Source: a virus. From it: a DNA stretch of 39,772 nt. Shown here piece by piece: positions 1 to 6,412 of this stretch; the stretch's first letter is position 1; every line of letters begins with the position of its first letter. The notes below the pieces were generated by a model. That model did no database searches. It had not been told where the DNA came from and worked only from the letters and a program-made list of their open reading frames with translations. The position numbers and the translations under genes were made by a program. The stretch spans positions 1 through 39,772 of IMG/VR virus record IMGVR_UViG_3300048836_001225; one strand, given 5' to 3'.

Positions 1-198
1 ATCCGTGCGCCCAAGAAGATAGTCTAGAGATACGCCGAAAAAGTCAGCCAGGCGCATTGTCGTTTCGTAGTTCGGCTCGCGCTTTCCAGCCTCCCAATTT
101 CCAACAGTTGATTGCGCGATTCCAAGCACTTCCGCTAAATCATACTGCGAAATGTGTTTTTCTTCTCTCAACTGCTTTACCCTTATTCTAAATTCCAT
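1..198 (-). CDS. XRE-family phage repressor (3' end outside window)
   Basis: The leftward reading frame starts at an ATG at 198 and is still open at base 1, giving 66 residues. It begins MEFRIRVKQLREEKHIS and ends SLDYLLGRTD, a complete Cro/CI-type helix-turn-helix: helix 2-3 is SQYDLAEVLGIAQSTVGNWE and a GKREP turn follows. A strong AAGGAGGTG ribosome binding site lies just upstream. Divergent orientation to a second HTH gene, with an operator-like palindrome between them, is the usual lysogeny-switch layout. It is therefore inferred to be the prophage maintenance repressor. Whether a C-terminal domain follows cannot be seen. Confidence 0.85.
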   Translation of the reverse strand, partial: MEFRIRVKQLREEKHISQYDLAEVLGIAQSTVGNWEAGKREPNYETTMRLADFFGVSLDYLLGRTD

Positions 199-222
199 CT
201 GAAATCACCTCCTTTCGCTTCA

Positions 223-251
223 TGAATATCACTATGTGTGATTATTTGCAA
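223..251 (-). promoter_or_regulatory. Leftward repressor promoter with overlapping operator palindrome
   Basis: On the minus strand TTGCAA (251-246) and TATTCA (228-223) are 17 bases apart, a fair SigA promoter for the repressor. An inverted repeat ATCAC-tatgt-GTGAT at 228-242 lies in the spacer, so a dimeric HTH protein bound there would block this promoter. The role is inferred from position and symmetry. Confidence 0.5.
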
Positions 252-290
252 GCCTTTATAAAATTGTTCATAAAATCATTTCTTTTTGTG

Positions 291-319
291 TTGACTATTT
301 CATTAAGGCATTGTAAAAT
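291..319 (+). promoter_or_regulatory. Rightward early promoter
   Basis: TTGACT at 291-296 and TAAAAT at 314-319 are separated by exactly 17 bases, a near-consensus SigA promoter. A GGAGG site follows and then the first early gene at 351. It should drive the rightward early operon. No clear second copy of the 228-242 palindrome overlaps it. Confidence 0.7.
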
Positions 320-350
320 AAACACAGTTAGAAATTATCGGAGGTAAGAC

Positions 351-554
351 ATGAACGAACGTGTACGCGCCTTGCGCCGTGAGCACGGATGGACGCAGTT
401 GCAGCTTGCAGATATGGTAGGTTGCCGCCAGAGCACGATTGGCTCTATTGAAGCCGGAACGCGCACGGCATCCTTGAAGCTGTTGCCCAAGATCGCCCGT
501 GCCCTGAACACTACGATTGACTACCTCGTGACTGGCGAAGAATCGAGGAAATGA
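351..554 (+). CDS. Small XRE-family HTH regulator (Cro-like)
   Basis: This 67-residue protein is almost only a helix-turn-helix domain (WTQLQLADMVGCRQSTIGSI; then EAGTRTASLKLLPKIARALN). It is the first gene after the rightward promoter and diverges from the repressor, the position of Cro in lambdoid switches. Its stop overlaps the next start (ATGA at 551-554). DNA binding is secure from the motif. The Cro role is inferred from position. Confidence 0.8.
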   Translation: MNERVRALRREHGWTQLQLADMVGCRQSTIGSIEAGTRTASLKLLPKIARALNTTIDYLVTGEESRK

Positions 555-754
555 GCATGGAAGTTGCCAACAAGGAATACCTGTCGGCAGCCGACGTTGC
601 AACAGTCCTCGGTATCTCTCCAAGCACCGCGCGGCTCGTCATCATTTCGTATATCCCGCATGTGAAAATCGGCGGGAAATTCAGGGTTTCGCGTGTTGAT
701 CTGGATGAGTACATCGCGAAAATCAAGATCAAACCAACGACGCAAGGCTGGTAA
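551..754 (+). CDS. Excisionase-like winged-helix DNA-binding protein
   Basis: This 67-residue protein has the MerR/Xis-type pattern: YLSAADVATVLGISPSTARL as the recognition helices, then a wing (IPHVKIGGKFRVSRVDLDEY). That is the helix-turn-helix_17/excisionase fold. It overlaps the preceding gene by four bases and is probably translationally coupled to it. Such proteins act as recombination directionality factors or small regulators. A serine recombinase lies at 37354-38199, but no link can be shown from sequence. Confidence 0.65.
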   Translation: MSMEVANKEYLSAADVATVLGISPSTARLVIISYIPHVKIGGKFRVSRVDLDEYIAKIKIKPTTQGW

Positions 755-778
755 TCGCAGAACAGACGGAGGCAATGA

Positions 779-1075
779 ATGTACTGTTGCAACACTTGCA
801 AAGCAGAATTTGAAACGCCTCGCGTGAACCATTGCGGCGGCGGAGATTCCGGCGAACCATGGGCGGTCTGTCCGTCCTGCGAAAGTGACAATATCGCGGA
901 ATGCGATCCGTGCATGCTCTGCGGTAATGCCGTTTCCGAAGATGACAAAGCCCCGTACATCGACGCGCATATGAGCTGCGTCAGTCTCGTTACAGATAAA
1001 GCAAAGACAATTCTCAAAAGGCACTTTTCGGACGCGGAATACCGTCTGTTTTGTGAGTATTACGAAATTTCTTGA
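779..1075 (+). CDS. Small Cys-rich zinc-ribbon protein
   Basis: This 98-residue protein has three paired-cysteine knuckles: CCNTC near the N-terminus, CPSC in the middle, and CDPCMLCG. They suggest two structural zinc sites of zinc-ribbon type. The C-terminal third is helical (KAKTILKRHFSDAEYRLFCE) and cysteine-poor. A GGAGG at 768-772 lies six bases before the ATG at 779; an ATG at 775 is in another frame. The gene sits between the regulatory genes and the replication initiator. Family and function are not recognised. Confidence 0.6.
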   Translation: MYCCNTCKAEFETPRVNHCGGGDSGEPWAVCPSCESDNIAECDPCMLCGNAVSEDDKAPYIDAHMSCVSLVTDKAKTILKRHFSDAEYRLFCEYYEIS

Positions 1076-1093
1076 ACGGCATGAGGTTATGGC

Positions 1094-1807
1094 ATGGCAC
1101 GTGAGTATTTTTGCGCTTATCACAGCTATCTCGAAAACATGAAGCGGCTGAACGACGCTGAACGCGGACGGTTGTTTACGGCATGTTTAGAGTACAGCAT
1201 GACAGGCACAGAACCAGATATATCCGGCAACGAATCAATCGCTTGGGACGCGATTCGCGGTCAAATCGACCGGGACGCAAATGAGTACGAAAAACGCTGC
1301 AAATCCCAAGCAAAAAACGCCAATAAACGATGGCATCCCGACGCATCAAATGGCAATGCCAATAATGCCATGGCATGCGATGGCATAAATGGCAATGCCA
1401 AATATACCAACTATGCCAAGGAAAAGGAGAATATATATAACTCTAACTTACGTAATAGCTCTATCTCTCGTAATAGCTCCATCTTACCTGATAGCTCTAT
1501 CAAGAGTGAAAAAGTTAGTGATAGTGGCGCGGACAAGCCGCGCAAAACACGCAAGGCATTCGTCCCACCAACACTTGACGAGATCAAAGCGTACATCGCG
1601 GAAAAAAAATACGGCGTTGACGCTCAAAAATTCTTTGACTACTTCGCGGTTTCGGGTTGGGTGGACGCGAGAGGCAATCCCGTCCTGAACTGGAAACAGA
1701 AGATCATCACATGGAACAGCAAGAGCACAGAGCAGCCAAAGGAGACGAAGTATGACACGAGCAGTAAAGACTACACCAAGTCCTCCGCCGGAATCGAAAT
1801 CCTTTGA
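1094..1807 (+). CDS. DUF6291-type putative replication initiator
   Basis: The N-terminal 70 residues (FCAYHSYLENMKRLNDAERG; WDAIRGQIDRDANEYEKRC) match the DUF6291 pattern found in phage replisome-organiser genes. A low-complexity Asn/Ser linker (about residues 80-140) follows, then a DnaD-like helical tail with FVPPTLDEIKAYIAEKKYGV and WKQKIITWNS, a signature common at the C-terminus of phage initiators. The next gene, overlapping by 56 bases, is a DnaC-type helicase loader, the usual partner. The linker DNA carries an ordered repeat array at 1331-1501, as expected of an origin inside an initiator gene. The initiator role is inferred from architecture and context. Confidence 0.7.
   Translation: MAREYFCAYHSYLENMKRLNDAERGRLFTACLEYSMTGTEPDISGNESIAWDAIRGQIDRDANEYEKRCKSQAKNANKRWHPDASNGNANNAMACDGINGNAKYTNYAKEKENIYNSNLRNSSISRNSSILPDSSIKSEKVSDSGADKPRKTRKAFVPPTLDEIKAYIAEKKYGVDAQKFFDYFAVSGWVDARGNPVLNWKQKIITWNSKSTEQPKETKYDTSSKDYTKSSAGIEIL
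1331..1501. repeat. Iteron-like repeat array, candidate replication origin
   Basis: There are two repeat families. TGGCA(A/T) occurs at about 1331, 1351, 1371, 1381 and 1390, spaced in steps near 10 or 20 bases, with inverted GCCA partners; TGGCAATGCCA is exact at 1351-1361 and 1390-1400, and ATGCCATGGCAT at 1365-1376 is a perfect palindrome. An AT-rich stretch follows at 1429-1440. Then ATAGCTCTATC recurs every 18 bases at 1455, 1473 (one change) and 1491, with a degenerate copy at 1437. Phased iterons, an AT-rich element and placement inside the initiator gene fit a lambda-O-like origin. Confidence 0.55.
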
Positions 1808-2588
1808 GCCGAAGCTATGTTCTGTCTGCGGCGAGCCACTGGAACGGATTATTGGCGAGAAGGAAGCCTCTGTGTTCAAGATGCTCGGTAGACCGATGGA
1901 GATTGGCGAAATATTCCAGCTCACTTGCAAGTGCCAGCGCGACGAGATCGACGCAATGAGAGAGAGCGACAAGGCCGCTGCGTCCAACAAGGCGCGAATT
2001 GAGCGGCTACGAGAACGCGGAATCGCTGACGAGTTGATACGCTCCATGCGGTTTGAGACCGACAAAGGGTACAACGCTGCTGTGATTGAGAAAGCCAAGA
2101 AGTACGTCGCGCACTTCGACGAAATGCTATCCGAGAATGTCGGGATCATCTTCACGGGAAGCGTCGGAACTGGGAAGACATTTTATGCGGCTTGTATCGC
2201 AAATGCGCTGATCGAAAAAGGGATTCTCGTCGTATTCACCTCGTTCACCCGCATCATCCGAACATCGTTCGACGAATATCCCGCCGCGCTGAAAGCGATT
2301 GAACAAGCCGATCTCGTGGTTTTTGACGATGTTGGAGCAGAGCGAGATTCCAGTTTCGCGTATGAACGTGCGTTTGAGGCGGTTGACACCAGAATCAAAA
2401 CGCGAAAACCGATTATCGCCACGACGAATCTTTCCCCGGACGATTTCACAAGCACGGCAGACGTTCGGCTAAAGCGAATCTACGACAGGCTGTTGGGTGC
2501 ATGCGTGGTGATCCTAGTATCGGGCGAATCCGTGAGGGCACTCGAACAGCGCGCAAAAACCGAACTTGCAAAAAATCTATTGGCGTAA
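1752..2588 (+). CDS. DnaC/IstB-type helicase loader ATPase
   Basis: This 278-residue AAA+ protein has Walker A GSVGTGKT at residues 136-143, Walker B LVVFDDVGAE near 188-196, sensor I IATTN and a sensor II arginine region (RLKRIYDRLLGACVV). The N-terminus has Cys23/Cys26 and Cys59/Cys61, probably a zinc site, as in many phage DnaC homologues. It should load the hexameric replicative helicase at the phage origin. No DnaB gene is visible, so the host helicase is the likely client. A GGAG site precedes the ATG, which lies inside the end of the initiator gene. Confidence 0.9.
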   Translation: MTRAVKTTPSPPPESKSFEPKLCSVCGEPLERIIGEKEASVFKMLGRPMEIGEIFQLTCKCQRDEIDAMRESDKAAASNKARIERLRERGIADELIRSMRFETDKGYNAAVIEKAKKYVAHFDEMLSENVGIIFTGSVGTGKTFYAACIANALIEKGILVVFTSFTRIIRTSFDEYPAALKAIEQADLVVFDDVGAERDSSFAYERAFEAVDTRIKTRKPIIATTNLSPDDFTSTADVRLKRIYDRLLGACVVILVSGESVRALEQRAKTELAKNLLA

Positions 2589-2613
2589 CCCGCCGGAAAG
2601 GATATCACAAATC

Positions 2614-3486
2614 ATGGAATCAAACACCGCGCCGGAGGTCGTAACGACCGAAACAAAAGACCTGATCGTGGTAAAGCAGTTGCCGGAAATCGTCGAGCAG
2701 CTTCACACGATCAAAGCAGAGCTGGAAGCGGAGATCGCGCTTGTCGTGGCAATGCCGTGCAATCTCGATACCGTGGGCGAAATCAAGAAAAAGCGCGCCG
2801 CGCTCAACGCCAGATTCAAGGAGTTCGAGGAACGGCGCAAGGCGGTCAAACAAGCCATTCTCACGCCGTACGACGCGTTTAACAAAGTCTACGAGGACTG
2901 CGTTGCAATGCCGTTCGGAAGCGCGGACGATACGCTAAAGCGGCAAATCGCTACGGTCGAGGACGCGATCAAAGACGGCAAGCGCAAAGAGGTCGAGAGC
3001 TATTTCAACGAGCTTTGCGCGGCGGGCGGCATCGACTTCCTGCGGTTCGAACAGGCGAATATCCGCGTCGGTCTTTCGGACACGGAAACCGCGCTCAAAA
3101 AATCCGCAAAGCAGTTCGTCGAGAACGTCCAGACGGACATGAAGCTGATCGACACGCAGGAACACGCGGCAGAAATCATGGTTGAGTACAAGGACTGTCT
3201 GAACGCCGCCAGCGCGATCCTCAAGGTCAACAATCGCCATAAGGCGTTGGAAGCCGAAAAAGAGCGCATTGCGCAGACGCGCGCCGCCGAGCAATCTCCG
3301 ATGATCCAAAAAGTTGAGGCGGTCATTGCGGAAAGCGCGCCGGAAGTCAAACCTGTGCAACCCGCCGCGACAGTAGACCCTGAACGCAAGTGGGTTGACT
3401 TGCGAATCTACGGGACGATCCAGCAATTTTCAGACCTCAAAAAATTTTTAGTCGAAAGGGGCATGACCTATGCACAGCACCAGTAA
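2614..3486 (+). CDS. DUF1351 family recombination-associated protein
   Basis: This is a mostly helical protein of 290 residues with long charged heptad-like segments (KKRAALNARFKEFEERRKAV; RKEVESYFNELCAAGGIDFL). It matches the DUF1351 family, commonly encoded next to RecT in Gram-positive phages. The start at 2614 is preferred because an AAAGGA motif precedes it and it avoids an overlap with the loader gene that an in-frame ATG at 2566 would need. The gene overlaps recT by 17 bases, indicating coupling. The biochemical role is unknown; an accessory role in single-strand annealing is inferred from neighbourhood. Confidence 0.75.
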   Translation: MESNTAPEVVTTETKDLIVVKQLPEIVEQLHTIKAELEAEIALVVAMPCNLDTVGEIKKKRAALNARFKEFEERRKAVKQAILTPYDAFNKVYEDCVAMPFGSADDTLKRQIATVEDAIKDGKRKEVESYFNELCAAGGIDFLRFEQANIRVGLSDTETALKKSAKQFVENVQTDMKLIDTQEHAAEIMVEYKDCLNAASAILKVNNRHKALEAEKERIAQTRAAEQSPMIQKVEAVIAESAPEVKPVQPAATVDPERKWVDLRIYGTIQQFSDLKKFLVERGMTYAQHQ

Positions 3487-4399
3487 CACCGCGATCCAGA
3501 CGCAGAGCCGCAAGCCGAAGTTTTCCGAGGCGATGGCAACACCGATCTACAAAAACCTCGTCGCATCCACACTGGGCGACGCAGAGGTGGCGCGTCGTTT
3601 CACCGCATCCATCATGTCGGCGGTCGCGCAGACCCCCGCATTGCAGGAATGCACACCCGCAACGATACTGACTGGCGCACTCGTCGGTGAAAGCCTGAAA
3701 CTCTCTCCGTCGCCGCAGCTCGGACAGTTCTACCTTGTGCCGTTCAAGAGCAAGGAGAAACGCGACAAGAACGGGAATGTGATCGAGGAAGCATGCACAA
3801 AAGCACAGTTCATCATCGGCTACAAAGGCTATGTGCAGCTCGCGCTTCGTTCCGGCCAGTATCGCAAACTGAACGTGATCGAAATCCGGCAGGGAGAGCT
3901 GATCTCATACGACCCGCTGAACGAGGACATCAGCGTGTGCATGGTTGAGGACTTTGAGGCACGGGAGAAGCTGCCCGTCATCGGCTACTACGCCATGTTC
4001 GAGTACACCAACGGTTTCCGAAAGGCGGTGTACTGGACGAAAAAGCACATGATGAAGCATGCAGACCAGTATTCGGCGGCGTTCTCTGCGAAAGCCTACG
4101 AGGATATCCAGGCGGGAAAGATTCCCGATTCTGACATGTGGAAATATTCCTCGTTCTGGTACAAGGACTTCGACGATATGGCGAAAAAGACGCTGCTTCG
4201 GCACATCATTTCGCGCTGGGGCATCATGTCAATCGATCTTCAAACCGCCATCGAGCGCGACGAAACCATGATGGATATCGACCGCAAGGGCAACATCGTG
4301 ACCGAAGCGGAAAAGGCTCTCGAAGGTGAGCTGATCGATTCGCTCAACCCCGTGATGAACGGAGAAACCGCAGCCGTCGTTTTCGAAGATGTGAAATAA
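3470..4399 (+). CDS. recT: RecT-family single-strand annealing protein
   Basis: This 309-residue protein carries the RecT family core: ATILTGALVGESLKLSPS, the LGQFYLVPF strand, FIIGYKGYVQLALRSGQYRK and the later WYKDFDDMAKKTLLRHIISR motif. RecT proteins bind single-stranded DNA and anneal homologous strands, supporting recombination-dependent replication and genome circularisation. The usual partner is an exonuclease; here the closest candidate is the MBL-fold protein at 5077-5724. Length and motif order are normal, so the gene looks intact. Confidence 0.95.
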   Translation: MHSTSNTAIQTQSRKPKFSEAMATPIYKNLVASTLGDAEVARRFTASIMSAVAQTPALQECTPATILTGALVGESLKLSPSPQLGQFYLVPFKSKEKRDKNGNVIEEACTKAQFIIGYKGYVQLALRSGQYRKLNVIEIRQGELISYDPLNEDISVCMVEDFEAREKLPVIGYYAMFEYTNGFRKAVYWTKKHMMKHADQYSAAFSAKAYEDIQAGKIPDSDMWKYSSFWYKDFDDMAKKTLLRHIISRWGIMSIDLQTAIERDETMMDIDRKGNIVTEAEKALEGELIDSLNPVMNGETAAVVFEDVK

Positions 4400-4402
4400 G
4401 TT

Positions 4403-4544
4403 TCTGCGGTGGCGGAATATGTAGACGCTTAAAAGCACGGACGGATAAGAGGGAAATAACACCGTCGACTGGATTTTGCTGGGTGGGTTGACCCATCAAA
4501 TCAACAACCATCCCTCATGCGAGGTGCAAATCCTCGCCCGCAGA
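4403..4544 (+). ncRNA. tRNA-Leu-like element with replaced anticodon domain
   Basis: A 7-bp acceptor stem (TCTGCGG 4403-4409 with CCGCAGA 4538-4544) encloses a Leu-type D arm (TGGCGGAATATGTAGACGC, 4410-4428, stem GCG/CGC) and a T arm with a 7-base loop TGCAAAT (4525-4531) on a 6-bp stem GCGAGG/CCTCGC. The 90 bases between D and T arms do not form a standard anticodon arm. They hold other pairings such as GACGG/CCGTC, GAGGGA/TCCCTC and TGGGT/ACCCA. No CCA is encoded. It lies in the recT-4856 gap and would be co-transcribed. A normal decoding role is doubtful; a derived or decoy tRNA-like RNA is possible. Confidence 0.5.
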
Positions 4545-4700
4545 AAAGATTCCCGTCTGATCAACGGGCGTTCGCGGTGTAAGACGCTGAACGAACAAAA
4601 CGTCCGTGGAGTTTTCACTCGCCGCTGCTTGCACTGGTGGGGATTTTCGAAGCGGAACATCTCGGCAACTGAATGACCAATCACCACTTGGAGGCGGCAT
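4545..4700 (+). other. Gap after the tRNA-like element
   Basis: No convincing gene is seen here. A small hairpin CCCGT-ctgatca-ACGGG begins near 4551. The stretch ends in a TTGGAGG motif at 4689-4694, which precedes a possible micro-gene. No promoter of consensus quality is visible. Confidence 0.4.
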
Positions 4701-4781
4701 ATGAAGCGAAACGTTTGCAGCCAGGGTTCTGTCGTACCCGCCCAAGAACGACAGCGGCGCGGCGATCCGCGCACAGAATAA
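4701..4781 (+). CDS. Possible 26-residue micro-protein
   Basis: An ATG at 4701 is preceded at good spacing by TTGGAGG (4689-4694) and opens 26 codons, MKRNVCSQGSVVPAQERQRR and six more residues. The peptide is basic and has no recognisable motif. The ribosome binding site is its only real support. The region may instead be part of a structured untranslated leader for the 4856 gene. Confidence 0.3.
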   Translation: MKRNVCSQGSVVPAQERQRRGDPRTE

Positions 4782-4800
4782 GCCGAGATAATGAGAATGT

Positions 4801-4831
4801 CCGGCGGCGGGATAAGACCTCTCGCCGCCGG
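4801..4831 (+). promoter_or_regulatory. Strong GC hairpin upstream of the 4856 gene
   Basis: CCGGCGGCG (4801-4809) and CGCCGCCGG (4823-4831) form a perfect 9-bp stem with a 13-base loop, ending about 15 bases before the ribosome binding site AAAGGAG of the next gene. No U-tract follows, so it is not a classical terminator. It could affect translation or RNA stability. Confidence 0.5.
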
Positions 4832-4855
4832 GCGAAACGGGAAAGGAGAACTGTA

Positions 4856-5080
4856 ATGGCAAAGCCGAAAGTGGAACTTACGCCAGAACAAAAGGCGACG
4901 GAATCCAGAAAGAAACTCGCGGAAAAGTTCGCGAAAAGAGCGAATAAACACAGCATCCAATGCACTATATGCGGCGGGGCAGTAACGCAGAATCAAATTT
5001 TAGCAGGCGACGCTGTTATTGTTATCGGAAACGTTATCAAAGAAACGGCCGTTTGCAAGCAATGCCGGAGCGGGTCATGA
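4856..5080 (+). CDS. Small zinc-ribbon protein
   Basis: This 74-residue protein has a charged helical N-terminus (ELTPEQKATESRKKLAEKFA) and a CxxC...CxxC ribbon (CTICGG, then CKQC). The ATG at 4856 has AAAGGAG at ideal spacing. The stop overlaps the next start (ATGA at 5077-5080), so it is probably coupled to the MBL hydrolase. A small nucleic-acid-binding accessory role is plausible but unproven. Confidence 0.65.
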   Translation: MAKPKVELTPEQKATESRKKLAEKFAKRANKHSIQCTICGGAVTQNQILAGDAVIVIGNVIKETAVCKQCRSGS

Positions 5081-5724
5081 ATATCGACTACACGATAATT
5101 TCCACTGGCTCAAAAGGCAACGCCGTCCTGATCGGTGAAAGCATCATGATCGATTGCGGAGTACCGTTCAAGAGCGTCGCGGCGTACAAGGGCGGGTTGA
5201 GGTTGGTGCTGCTGACACACTCTCACGGCGACCACTTTAACCCGACCACGATTGCGCGGCTCGCATCCGAACGTCCAACGCTTCGGTTCGCATGCGGGGA
5301 ATGGCTTGTGAACGCGCTGGTGCTCGTCGGGGTGAACAAGCATAATATCGACGTTCTTGCCGGAGATCAGCAGTACACATACAAATCAGCCGCTATCACG
5401 CCATTTGAAGTAACGCACGACGTGCCGAATTTCGGATACAAGATTGAGCTGCCGGACGGAGGGAAAGTCCTCTACGTGACCGACGCGGGGAATCTTAACG
5501 GCATCGAGGCGTTGGATTATGACCTGTACATGATCGAGGGCGACTACGACGAGGACGAGATAGACGAGCGAATCAGCGACAAGAAAGCATCCGGCGCGTT
5601 CGTCTACGAACACCGCGTGAAAAAATACCACCTGTCGAAATCGCAGTGCATCGATTTTGTGCTGCGAAACGGCAACGCACAAAGCGAATTTGTGTATCTG
5701 CATCAACATCAGGAGGGGCAGTAA
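5077..5724 (+). CDS. MBL-fold metallohydrolase, probable DNA exonuclease
   Basis: This 215-residue protein starts with TIISTGSKGNAVLIGESIMI and carries the metal motif HxHxDH (THSHGDHF, His48, His50, Asp52, His53), with later DAG and H residues expected of the metallo-beta-lactamase fold. The closest family by eye is YycJ/WalJ-like, which includes DNA exonucleases. Similar proteins sit beside RecT in Listeria-type phages. It is inferred to be the nuclease partner of RecT, producing single-stranded ends. The start is taken at 5077 because it makes a four-base overlap with the upstream gene. The next gene starts one base after its stop. Confidence 0.8.
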   Translation: MNIDYTIISTGSKGNAVLIGESIMIDCGVPFKSVAAYKGGLRLVLLTHSHGDHFNPTTIARLASERPTLRFACGEWLVNALVLVGVNKHNIDVLAGDQQYTYKSAAITPFEVTHDVPNFGYKIELPDGGKVLYVTDAGNLNGIEALDYDLYMIEGDYDEDEIDERISDKKASGAFVYEHRVKKYHLSKSQCIDFVLRNGNAQSEFVYLHQHQEGQ

Positions 5725-5725
5725 C

Positions 5726-6412
5726 ATGTCGAAATATGCATTATTAAGAGGAACACCTACGGATAAACAGCAAAAGTTTATCGAAGCGACACAGCGTATG
5801 GTTGCATTCGGCGGCGGTCGAGGCGCGGGAAAGTCGTGGGGGTTAAGACGATTGGCGGCTCAATTCGCAATCAAAAATGCGGGTTCGCGAGTTCTGGTTG
5901 TTTGCCACGATAAGACGCAGGTCGATCATGGGATAGTGCGTCCGTACTGGCAGGAACTCCATGGCGTTGCGTTTTCCAGCAAGGACGGATATCAATTTTA
6001 CTTCCAGAACGGAAGCACAATTTGGATTGCATTTTGTGAATCGGATCGCGACATTGAAAAGTTCGCGGGAACGGATTTCGATTTGATCTGTGTCAACGAG
6101 GCGCAGGAGTTCACGGAGTATCAACTCACCCAATTACAACATTGCGGGGTAATGAAGCAGCCGCTCGTCAGATTGGGCGTTACCGTTGAGTATTATTCGC
6201 CTGGTTACAAATACCTTAAACGGGTATTTGTAAGCAAAGAATACGATCCAGACGAAAACCCATCGGACTACGAATACATTCCGGCGACGATCAGCGATAA
6301 TACGTTTTTGCTTGCAGAGAACGAGAATTACAAGAAACAACTCGATCTATTGCCGGACGATGTGAGAAAAGCATTTTTATTCGGAGATTGGAATAAGGAG
6401 GACGGAAAATGA
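5726..6412 (+). CDS. Terminase-like ATPase without nuclease domain
   Basis: This 228-residue protein aligns by eye with the ATPase half of the true TerL at 33089-34486. It shares a PTDKQQKFIEATQ adenine-binding-like start, Walker A GGGRGAGKS (residues 29-37), a Walker B-like strand LICVNEAQEFTE, and LPDDVRKAFLFGDWN, where normal TerL enters the nuclease domain. The protein stops ten residues after that point, so the RNase-H-like nuclease is absent. The coupling motif (TCNPGG in the late TerL) reads EYYSPGY. AGGAGG lies upstream. Its place in the early recombination block, directly after the MBL nuclease, argues against a packaging role. The function is unknown; a DNA translocase is possible. 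Confidence 0.8.
   Translation: MSKYALLRGTPTDKQQKFIEATQRMVAFGGGRGAGKSWGLRRLAAQFAIKNAGSRVLVVCHDKTQVDHGIVRPYWQELHGVAFSSKDGYQFYFQNGSTIWIAFCESDRDIEKFAGTDFDLICVNEAQEFTEYQLTQLQHCGVMKQPLVRLGVTVEYYSPGYKYLKRVFVSKEYDPDENPSDYEYIPATISDNTFLLAENENYKKQLDLLPDDVRKAFLFGDWNKEDGK

Noticed and set aside
303-1123. Several minus-strand frames opposite the first early genes
   Set aside because: They lack ribosome binding sites and domains and overlap four convincing plus-strand genes.
2566-2613. Upstream start for the DUF1351 gene
   Set aside because: It lies inside the helicase-loader gene without a ribosome binding site; ATG 2614 is better placed.
4403-4544. tmRNA or an intron-containing tRNA-Leu(UAA)
   Set aside because: There is no tmRNA tag frame or tmRNA-type 5' end. 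The insert lacks group I intron core elements and no 5-bp anticodon stem can be closed around it.
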